NCBI GenBank assembly: GCA_035649235.1
Contig: DASRJX010000041.1
Location: 1 to 37,675, forward strand
Reading direction: 5' to 3'
From: DASRJX01 sp035649235
Lineage (GTDB): Bacteria; Acidobacteriota; Polarisedimenticolia; Gp22-AA2
DNA: 37,675 nt
Shown here: positions 24,733-31,338 of the stretch, in pieces
Layout of the letters: each line of letters opens with the position of its first letter
Numbering within the stretch: position 1 is the first letter of the stretch
The notes under the pieces: model-generated
Databases searched by the model: none
The model's input: the letters and a program-made list of their open reading frames with translations, nothing else
Told to the model about the DNA's origin: nothing
Made by a program: the position numbers and the translations under genes

Positions 24733-26771
24733 CAGAACTTCACCACGACCCGTTCCACCTTGCCCGGAGAGACAGAGACGTTCATCTCGCGTTCCGACCC
24801 GTTCGGGACGAAGACCACCTTGACCCGATGATCGCCGGAGGCGATCGGCAGTCGCAGCACCGGCGTCACGTCGACGTAGTCGCCGTCCACGAACACCTTG
24901 CAGTTGCTCGGCTGGGCCTGCACGGTCAGCCCCCCGAGCCTGGGGTACTGGACCGAGGGCGTCTGCCGCTGGCCGCCGACGACGTTGACCTTCACCATCT
25001 CGTTCACGAACAGCTTCGGATTCCGCAGCGTCAGCGTGTACCGGCCCTCGGGGAGGAGGATCGGATCGCCGGCGCGTCCGAGCCGCGTGCCGCCGTTGAA
25101 CACCTCGATCGCGTACCCCATCGGCTTCGGCAGAACCAGGGTGCCCTTGGGCGTCGCCTGCAGGACGACCGTCTTGAGGGCCTCCGACATGGCTGAGAAG
25201 TCGCCTCCCGACTGGAAGGTCTGGGACCACGTCTTGTGATCGTCGAGCCGCAGCTCGACCGATTGATCTTCGCACCCGTCGAGCTCGATCTCCACTGGCG
25301 TCGCCTTGCCCGTGTCCCTGCCGTTCAGCCGGACGCGAGCCCCGGGCGGCTGGGAGGCGATCAGCACCGGCTCGCGTCGCGGACGAAGCTCGAGCACCAG
25401 CGGGCCGCCGAACGAAGCGAGATCGGCGGCGGTCATCTCCGCCGTCGCCTCCATGCAGCCGGCCCGGGCCTGGATGTCGTGCGGCTTCGTGTCGAGGAGC
25501 GACAGAACTACGCGCGGCTCCGCCAGAGGGATGCCGTCGAGGAACACCGCGCCGCCGTGCGGCGTCGTCTCGACCTGGATCGAGACCTGGTGCGCCTGCG
25601 GCCCGCCTCCGACGGCGGCGGAGCTGACGGGGGCGCCCGAGGCGGAGGTCTCGACCTCGCCGCGACCCCGCTCCGAACGGCCGGACCGGCCGACCCAGCG
25701 CGGGAAGAAGACGAGACCGGCCACGAGCGTCACCACGATCGCCGCGATCTTGATCGGATGGTGGGCGATGAGGGTCGACGGGGGTGAGGAGGCGCGGGTC
25801 CCGGCCGCGCGCCGCGGCCGGCGATCGCGGGACGACGACGCAGAGGACGCCGAGGGTGCCGGGGACGGACGCTTCGAGGTCGTGGCGGCCGGGGGCGGCG
25901 GCGCCAGGACGGCGCGCGGGAAGGGACGCGCCAGCGTCGCGGGCGGCAGGGAGGCGAAGGCCCTGCGCAGGTCGGCCACCATCGACGCCCCGCTGGAATA
26001 GCGCTTCTCGGGGAGCTTCGCCAGGGCCTTCGCGATCACGACGTTGATGTCGGGCGGCAGCGCCGGATTCTGCGCGGCGGCGGGCCGAGGGTCCTCGTAC
26101 AGGACGCGGTAGATGATGGTCGAGATCGAATTGGCGTCGAACGGCCGCGCGCCGGTGAGCAGCTCGTAGAGCGACACCCCCAGGGAGAACAGGTCGCTGC
26201 GGCCGTCCAGCTCCTTCCCCTGGATCTGCTCGGGCGACATGTAGCTCGGGGTCCCGAGCAGCACGCCGACCTGAGTGAGGTTCGCGCTCGGGTTCTTGGC
26301 GAGACCGAAGTCCGTGACCTTCACGGTCCCGTCCCGCTGCAGCATGAGGTTCGCGGGCTTCACGTCCCGGTGGATGACGCGCGCCTGGTGGGCGTAGTCG
26401 AGCGCCGCGGCGGCCTGGGCCATCGCTTCGAGGACGACGCCGGGCGACAGGAGCGAGTCGGGCTTCGCATGCCGATCGAGCGTCACGCCGTCGATGAACT
26501 CCATGGCGATGAACGAGACGCCCTGGTCCTCGCCGACGTCGAAGATGGTGACGATGTTCGGGTGCAGGAGCTTGCCGGCCGCCTGGGCCTCGCGCAGGAA
26601 CCGGCGGCTGGTCTCCTGCGCCTCTTCGGCGGGCGTTCCGGGAGGCAGGATGATGGTCTTGATCGCGACCTGACGCTCGATCTTCGGGTCGTGCGCCAGG
26701 AACACCTGGCCCATCGCGCCCCTGCCGATCTCGCGCACGATCTCGAAGCGTCCCAGTTTCTTAGGGATCAT
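24732..26771 (-). CDS. membrane Ser/Thr protein kinase with extracytoplasmic PEGA domains
   Basis: A 679-residue eukaryotic-type (Hanks) kinase. The cytoplasmic kinase domain (9-275) has all key residues: Gly loop GRGAMG at 16-21, K38, E61, HRD at 134-136 with K138 and N141, DFG at 154-156, and SPEQ in the activation segment, so it should be active. A Pro/Ser/Ala-rich linker follows, then one membrane segment near 340-362 (IAAIVVTLVAGLVFF). The outer part (about 390-679) is a series of about four PEGA-like beta domains, for example HGGAVFLDGIPL, PPGARVRLNGRDTG and NCKVFVDGDYVDVTPV. ATG at 26771 lies about 18 bases from the predicted transcription start. It heads a three-gene unit with two exported proteins. 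Confidence 0.93.
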   Translation of the reverse strand: MIPKKLGRFEIVREIGRGAMGQVFLAHDPKIERQVAIKTIILPPGTPAEEAQETSRRFLREAQAAGKLLHPNIVTIFDVGEDQGVSFIAMEFIDGVTLDRHAKPDSLLSPGVVLEAMAQAAAALDYAHQARVIHRDVKPANLMLQRDGTVKVTDFGLAKNPSANLTQVGVLLGTPSYMSPEQIQGKELDGRSDLFSLGVSLYELLTGARPFDANSISTIIYRVLYEDPRPAAAQNPALPPDINVVIAKALAKLPEKRYSSGASMVADLRRAFASLPPATLARPFPRAVLAPPPPAATTSKRPSPAPSASSASSSRDRRPRRAAGTRASSPPSTLIAHHPIKIAAIVVTLVAGLVFFPRWVGRSGRSERGRGEVETSASGAPVSSAAVGGGPQAHQVSIQVETTPHGGAVFLDGIPLAEPRVVLSLLDTKPHDIQARAGCMEATAEMTAADLASFGGPLVLELRPRREPVLIASQPPGARVRLNGRDTGKATPVEIELDGCEDQSVELRLDDHKTWSQTFQSGGDFSAMSEALKTVVLQATPKGTLVLPKPMGYAIEVFNGGTRLGRAGDPILLPEGRYTLTLRNPKLFVNEMVKVNVVGGQRQTPSVQYPRLGGLTVQAQPSNCKVFVDGDYVDVTPVLRLPIASGDHRVKVVFVPNGSEREMNVSVSPGKVERVVVKF

Positions 26772-26795
26772 GGATCCGCCGCGGCCCCCGGACGG

Positions 26796-26824
26796 ATTTT
26801 AGTGTCGCGTTTGGGGTCCGTCAA
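26796..26824 (-). promoter_or_regulatory. strong sigma-70-type promoter (TTGACG-17-TAAAAT) of the kinase operon
   Basis: The -35 is at 26824-26819 and the -10 at 26801-26796, with a 17-base spacer; each hexamer differs from consensus at one position. The leader would be about 18 bases. It is the best promoter in the window. Confidence 0.75.
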
Positions 26825-26825
26825 T

Positions 26826-26845
26826 GAATCACAAAATCGTGATTC
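26826..26845. promoter_or_regulatory. inverted repeat next to the kinase promoter, possible operator
   Basis: GAATCAC, six bases (AAAATC), GTGATTC: perfect 7-bp arms ending one base upstream of the -35. It also lies nine bases after the response-regulator stop, but no T-run follows, so an operator is more likely than a terminator. Confidence 0.5.
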
Positions 26846-26853
26846 GCGAAGCG

Positions 26854-27663
26854 TCAGACGTGCGTATCGGGGTCGATGCCCGGCACGAAGGACAGGAGCG
26901 GCAGATGGGCCTCGCGTCCCGTGCGGGGGTCGCGGAAGCGGATGTGTCCCTGCGCGCGATCGTCGCCGTCGTAGAAGGACTGCGCCAGCGCGTTGAGGTG
27001 CACTGCCAGCTCCTTGCCGATGCGGATCGCCTGTGGGGGCTCGCCGCCGATCACCGCCGACAATCCGACCGGCACGTGCACGCCGACCAGGCCCGGCTCG
27101 TGGCGATCCCGGAGGAAGCGCTCGGCCGCTTCGCCCAGGTTCCGCATCGCATCGCTGAACTTGATCTCGCCGTACTTCTTGCGGAACACGTCGAGGGCGC
27201 GCGCGTCCCAGCGCAGCATGACGATCTGGCCGCCCTCCTGGAGCTGCTTCCGGCGCTCGTCCGAAGCGCCCTCCCCGGGCCGGGCCGGTGCGCTGCGCCG
27301 CTCGAGGAGCCGGCCGATGGCTTCCTCCAGCTCCTGCGTCCTGAAGGGCTTCGTGATGTACTCGTCGGCGCCGCAGTCCTTGCCCCAGAAGACGTCCTCC
27401 TGGCCGGAGCGCGCCGTCAGCAGGATCACGGGAGTCTTGCTCGTGCCCGGGTCGGACTTGACCCGCCGGCAGATCTGGAAGCCGTTGACCTTCGGCATCA
27501 TGATGTCGACGATGATGAGATCGGGGCGATCCTTCTGGATCCGCTCCATGGCCCGCTCGCCGTCCTCGGCCAGCACCACGCTGTAGCCGAGTGTCTCCAG
27601 GCTGACCTGCAGGATTTCGCGCACCGATGGGGAGTCATCCGCGACCAGGATCCGGCCGGTCAC
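26854..27663 (-). CDS. response regulator with unrecognised C-terminal domain
   Basis: A 269-residue protein. Residues 1-122 are a complete receiver domain: acidic pocket D9/D10, phospho-acceptor D53 (IIVDIMMP), T83 and K105 (ITKPF). After a charged linker, residues about 147-269 form a second domain that I do not recognise. It is not a helix-turn-helix, GGDEF, HD or histidine-kinase output domain by eye; it has alpha/beta character, with VGVHVPVGLSAVIGG and LAVHLNALAQSFYDG, and ends near FVPGIDPDTHV. GTG at 27663 overlaps the stop of the DHp protein (GTGA), so the two are made together. The output is unknown; the adjacent kinase operon is a natural target (inference). Confidence 0.85.
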   Translation of the reverse strand: MTGRILVADDSPSVREILQVSLETLGYSVVLAEDGERAMERIQKDRPDLIIVDIMMPKVNGFQICRRVKSDPGTSKTPVILLTARSGQEDVFWGKDCGADEYITKPFRTQELEEAIGRLLERRSAPARPGEGASDERRKQLQEGGQIVMLRWDARALDVFRKKYGEIKFSDAMRNLGEAAERFLRDRHEPGLVGVHVPVGLSAVIGGEPPQAIRIGKELAVHLNALAQSFYDGDDRAQGHIRFRDPRTGREAHLPLLSFVPGIDPDTHV

Positions 27664-28373
27664 CGGCGCCCCCGCTTCGGATCGGCTCGCGGCCCGCGCG
27701 GGGCCTCTGTCTCGTGCCGATCCTTCTCGCGGCGTTCCCCGGCCCCACCGCCCGACTCCCGGGCCAGGTCCTCCAGCTCCTCGACCAGCCCCATCCCGGC
27801 GTCCTGGCGGAATGGCGCCGTGGCCTCGTCGATGAGCCGCACCATGGCGTCGACGCCCTTCTGCATCATTCCGAGCACCCTCACCTGCTGGTCCGCCATG
27901 GGGCCGAGCCGTCCCGACTGCAACAGCTCGACGGCGCCGCTGATGGAGGTGAGGGGCGTGCGCAGATCGTGGCCGAGCTGTCGCATGACCTTCCCTTCCG
28001 CGCGGCCGGCCTGCGCGGCGGGCGCCTCGCTGACGATCACGGCCACCTCGCCCGTCCTGCCGCGTCCCTTTCCGGCGATCGGTGCCGCGGCGATCGCGTA
28101 GACGTGGGGCCGCTCCAGGCTGATCTCGATGCTGCGTGCCGACGGCCTGCGGCTCTGCCGGGCCAAAAGAACCGCCTCGCCGATGGCCCGGAGAAGGGGA
28201 TCGTGCTCGGAGCCCGCGCCGATGCGCCCGGGGACCGGATCGGCCGACACGGTCTCCCACTCCAGGGCCTCGACGACGGAGCCCCCGGCGCCCACGAGAA
28301 GAAAGGCCGGGCCGCCTGGCTCTCCCCTTCGGGCCGTCCGATGCGTTCCACCCTTGACCAATCGCAGCGCCAT
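27660..28373 (-). CDS. histidine-kinase-like protein with DHp domain but no ATPase domain
   Basis: A 237-residue cytoplasmic protein. Residues about 22-115 look like a PAS-like sensor fold, and 127-187 are a HisKA/DHp helical hairpin with the H-box H135-D-L-R-T-P-L. A complete kinase would continue with about 150 residues carrying the N, G1, F and G2 boxes. Instead there are about 50 polar, low-complexity residues and a stop. I checked the downstream frames: the next gene is the response regulator, so no ATPase domain follows. ATG at 28373 has GGAGG at good spacing. It could accept phosphate from another kinase, act as a phosphatase, or dimerise with a full kinase. The opposite strand carries no convincing gene. 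Confidence 0.75.
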   Translation of the reverse strand: MALRLVKGGTHRTARRGEPGGPAFLLVGAGGSVVEALEWETVSADPVPGRIGAGSEHDPLLRAIGEAVLLARQSRRPSARSIEISLERPHVYAIAAAPIAGKGRGRTGEVAVIVSEAPAAQAGRAEGKVMRQLGHDLRTPLTSISGAVELLQSGRLGPMADQQVRVLGMMQKGVDAMVRLIDEATAPFRQDAGMGLVEELEDLARESGGGAGERREKDRHETEAPRGPRADPKRGRR

Positions 28374-28436
28374 CCTGCCTCCGTCCGGGCTCGCGCGCCG
28401 GCCAGGGCACCCCCGGGGGATGCCGGTTCCGTCATC

Positions 28437-28464
28437 AATATAGGAGCGGGAGCGGCGGAGGCAA
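28437..28464 (-). promoter_or_regulatory. promoter candidate (TTGCCT-16-TATATT) of the two-component genes
   Basis: The -35 is at 28464-28459 and the -10 at 28442-28437. It lies just after the stop of the phosphatase gene and about 64 bases before the ATG at 28373. Confidence 0.5.
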
Positions 28465-28475
28465 GCCGACAGGGG

Positions 28476-29687
28476 TCAGCGCCCCCGGGTGATGGCGAAG
28501 GAGTCCAGCACCTCGCCGTTCGGGCGGATCGCCATGACGCTCATCCGCGTCCTGTCGACCGTGACGCGCAGTGTGTGCTGGGCCACGACCCGGAAGGCGG
28601 ACCAGTCGGGTGCGGGCCCCGGGAACTGGTGCAGGCGTCCGTGCCGGCCGGCGCCGCCGGTCACGACGTAGACCGGGGCCCCGGGATCCTGGTAATCGCG
28701 CCGGGCGACCACGCCCTTCGAATCCACGGGCCAGGACCTCTCGTAGGCATGCACGTGCCCGCTGAGGACCAGCGCCACTCCGTGCCGGTCGAACAGAGGC
28801 GACCAGGCCGCGCGGCCCTCCTCCCAGCCGCCATATTCTCCCGAGGTATAGGGCGGAAAGTGGAATCCCACCACGATCCAGGGACGTTCGGGATCCCGGG
28901 CGCTGCGCGTCAGGTCGGCTTCCAGCCACTCCGTCATGGCAGTCGAAGGCGCGGCGTAGCTCGCGCCGCTGTCGAGCACGACGACGTGCAGCAGCCCGCA
29001 ATCGAAACTGTAATAGCGCTCGTTGTTCGGCAGCGCCAGCCGCTCGAGATAGGCGCTCAGACCGGAGCCCGGTTCGTACTCGTGGTTCCCGATGGCGGTC
29101 ATGTACGGCGCCAGGGAGGCCACCGGCTCGATCTCCCGGAACCAGGTGTCCCAGTCCTCGGCGTCCCCCTCGGCGTAGCTCAGGTCGCCCAGGTGGAGAG
29201 CGAAGGCCGGGCGCGCCTCGGCCATCCGCTCGGCGTTGGCGGCGGCGGCCGTCCCCTGCCCCATGTCGGCGGCGGCGACGAAGGTGAGTCCGGCTCCCGG
29301 AAGGGGCGCGCTCGTGAGCTGGTGCAGCGAGGACCAGCCGGTGGCATTCTCCCCCACCTGATAGAAGTAGGTGGTGCCAGCGAGGAGCGGCCCGAGCACG
29401 GCCCGATGCAGGTACTGGCGGGAAGATTCCGGCCTGGGGATCGCCAGCGCGTCGACGGAACCCGATTCCAGAGCCGGAGACGAGCCGAATCGCACGCGCG
29501 ACCCAGGGGAGGAGGTCTCCGTCGCCCAGAGGACGGTTACGAGGTCCGAGGAGGGTCCCTCCCAGCTGAGGTGAATCTGCTGCGGGGCGCCCGCATTCCG
29601 CCGCACCGGCAGGAGGAACGCCAGCGGCGCCAGGACCACGACCAGCAGGAGCGCCTTCAGGCGCGGGTTTCGGAGGTCGATGCGCAT
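28476..29687 (-). CDS. purple acid phosphatase-like metallophosphoesterase, exported
   Basis: A 403-residue phosphatase with an N-terminal hydrophobic segment (about 10-27, signal or anchor). A fibronectin-III-like domain covers 34-127, as in plant-type purple acid phosphatases. The catalytic domain has all five metal motifs: D141-M-G, G167-D168-L-S-Y171, G200-N201-H202-E, VVGFH276 and G310-H311-V-H313. Y171 is at the position that gives the purple charge-transfer colour. It should hydrolyse phosphomonoesters outside the cytoplasm. The ATG at 29687 has a poor ribosome site but follows a TATACT box directly, consistent with a short leader; the open frame extends far upstream without support. 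It is divergent from the carboxypeptidase gene. Confidence 0.88.
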   Translation of the reverse strand: MRIDLRNPRLKALLLVVVLAPLAFLLPVRRNAGAPQQIHLSWEGPSSDLVTVLWATETSSPGSRVRFGSSPALESGSVDALAIPRPESSRQYLHRAVLGPLLAGTTYFYQVGENATGWSSLHQLTSAPLPGAGLTFVAAADMGQGTAAAANAERMAEARPAFALHLGDLSYAEGDAEDWDTWFREIEPVASLAPYMTAIGNHEYEPGSGLSAYLERLALPNNERYYSFDCGLLHVVVLDSGASYAAPSTAMTEWLEADLTRSARDPERPWIVVGFHFPPYTSGEYGGWEEGRAAWSPLFDRHGVALVLSGHVHAYERSWPVDSKGVVARRDYQDPGAPVYVVTGGAGRHGRLHQFPGPAPDWSAFRVVAQHTLRVTVDRTRMSVMAIRPNGEVLDSFAITRGR

Positions 29688-29711
29688 GCGGGAGCGAGGC
29701 ACCGCCCGCGG

Positions 29712-29717
29712 AGTATA
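29712..29717 (-). promoter_or_regulatory. -10 box (TATACT) of the phosphatase gene
   Basis: Minus-strand GCGCTATACTCC, 24 bases before the ATG at 29687. It faces away from a second TATACT box at 29751. No strong -35. Confidence 0.5.
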
Positions 29718-29750
29718 GCGCAGCCGGCCCCGGGGTCTCGCTGGACGGCC

Positions 29751-29756
29751 TATACT
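29751..29756 (+). promoter_or_regulatory. -10 box (TATACT) of the S10 carboxypeptidase gene
   Basis: GGCCTATACTCC lies 25 bases before the ATG at 29782. It is the divergent twin of the phosphatase -10 at 29712-29717. No strong -35. Confidence 0.5.
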
Positions 29757-29781
29757 CCTCATCTCCTGAGGAGGAAGACCG

Positions 29782-31293
29782 ATGAAGAGACCGGCGGCCG
29801 CGATCATCCTGCTCGTTTTAGCGCTGCTGCACGGCCGGCCGGCGAGGTCCGAGCCTCCCGCCGCGGCGAAGGCGGAGCCGCCGGCGGCGAAGTCCTTCAC
29901 GACGCGCCACGAGGTCGTTGTCGGCAAGGCGAAACTGGCCTACCGGGTCATGGCCGAGGAGACTTACCTGCGCGATCGCGAGGGAAAGCCCGAGGCCAGC
30001 ATCTTCTCGACCGCCTACGTCCTCGATCGCGGCGGCGACGCGGCGGCGCGGCCGATCGCCTTCCTGTTCAACGGCGGCCCCGGATCCTCCTCGGTCTGGC
30101 TGCACCTCGGGGCGTTCGGCCCCCTCCGCGTGGACATCCCCTCCGATCCCGTCAATCCCGGGGCGCCGCCGTACCGCCTGGCGCCGAATCCCCAGACGCT
30201 GCTGCCCGCGACCGATCTGGTGTTCGTCGATCCCGTCGGGACCGGGTACAGCCGCGCGCTGGGCGAGAAGAAGGACGTCGATTACTGGGGCGTGGACGAG
30301 GACGCGGCGGCGACGGCCGCGTTCGTGCGGGAGTACCTGACGCGGCACAAGCGCTGGGCCTCGCCGAAGTACATCGTCGGCGAGAGCTACGGGACGATCC
30401 GGGCGAGCCTTCTGGTGCGCGACCTGCAGCTCGGCCCGCTGAACAACGTCTCGATCAACGGCGTCGTCCTCGTGTCGGCGGCGCTGGACGTGCGTGTCTT
30501 CCAGAGCGGAGTGCCGGGCAACGATCTCGCGTACGTCACCAGCCTGCCGACCTACGCCGCCACCGCGTACTACCACAAGGCTCTCGACGCGCAGCCGGCC
30601 GATTTGGAGGCCTTTCTGCAGAAGGCCAGGAGGTTCGCGTCGACGGAGTACGTCACCGCGCTGTTCCAGGGGGATCCGATGCCCGAGGATCGGGCGCGCC
30701 AGATCGCGCAGACGATGCACGACTTCACGGGGCTGTCGACGGAGTTCCTCCGGAGATCGCGTTTCCGGGTGTCCGCCGAGCGGTTCCGCAAGGAGCTCCT
30801 GCGCGCGCGCGGCCTGACCGTCGGGGCGCACGACACGCGGTTCGTCGGGAAGGACCCGGACGACGCCGGCGAGGCGGTGGAGATCGACCCGTTCATCCGA
30901 TCGATCAGCGGGCCGTTCGTCACGGCGATGAACTCCTACCTGACCGACGAACTCGGCGTCGAGATGGACCGGCCGTACGAGGTCTTCCAGATGGCAGCGA
31001 ACCGCGCCTGGAAGCGCCCCGAAGGCGAGTCCTGGGTGGACGGCTACCTCTACACGCTGCCGTTCCTGGCGCAGGCCGCGGCCGTCAACTCCGGCTTCCG
31101 GGTTTTCGTCGCCAGCGGCTACCACGACCTCACGACGACCTTCTTCGGCGCCGAGCACCAGATCCAGTCGAGCGGCATCGATCCGAAGCGGGTCACGAAC
31201 CGGAATTACGAAGGCGGTCACATGATGTACCTGGACGCCGCCTCTCGCGCCCGGCTGTCGGCGGACGTCGCGGCGTTCATCCAGGGCCGCTGA
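29782..31293 (+). CDS. S10-family serine carboxypeptidase-like protein, exported
   Basis: A 503-residue protein with a signal peptide (1-23) and an alpha/beta-hydrolase fold of peptidase family S10. The oxyanion segment is NGGPGSSS at 97-104 and the nucleophile S202 lies in GESYGT. The other triad residues are D449 (SGYHDLTT) and H480 (EGGHMMYLD). It should remove C-terminal amino acids from peptides outside the cytoplasm, which suits a scavenging role. The ATG at 29782 has GAGGAGG seven bases upstream. The 45-base convergent gap to the next gene (31294-31338) has short GC-rich hairpins but no T-run. Bacterial S10 proteins are poorly characterised, so substrate is unknown. Confidence 0.92.
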   Translation: MKRPAAAIILLVLALLHGRPARSEPPAAAKAEPPAAKSFTTRHEVVVGKAKLAYRVMAEETYLRDREGKPEASIFSTAYVLDRGGDAAARPIAFLFNGGPGSSSVWLHLGAFGPLRVDIPSDPVNPGAPPYRLAPNPQTLLPATDLVFVDPVGTGYSRALGEKKDVDYWGVDEDAAATAAFVREYLTRHKRWASPKYIVGESYGTIRASLLVRDLQLGPLNNVSINGVVLVSAALDVRVFQSGVPGNDLAYVTSLPTYAATAYYHKALDAQPADLEAFLQKARRFASTEYVTALFQGDPMPEDRARQIAQTMHDFTGLSTEFLRRSRFRVSAERFRKELLRARGLTVGAHDTRFVGKDPDDAGEAVEIDPFIRSISGPFVTAMNSYLTDELGVEMDRPYEVFQMAANRAWKRPEGESWVDGYLYTLPFLAQAAAVNSGFRVFVASGYHDLTTTFFGAEHQIQSSGIDPKRVTNRNYEGGHMMYLDAASRARLSADVAAFIQGR

Positions 31294-31338
31294 TCCCGCG
31301 CGGCGGCACCGCGGCACAGGCTCCCGGTCAGGGGCGCG

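Noticed and set aside
26826..26845. Intrinsic terminator after the response regulator
   Set aside because: The stem is only 7 bp and AT-rich, and no T-run follows; an operator role fits better.
31294..31338. Bidirectional terminator between the S10 gene and the permease
   Set aside because: Only short GC hairpins without T-runs are present, so the evidence is too weak.
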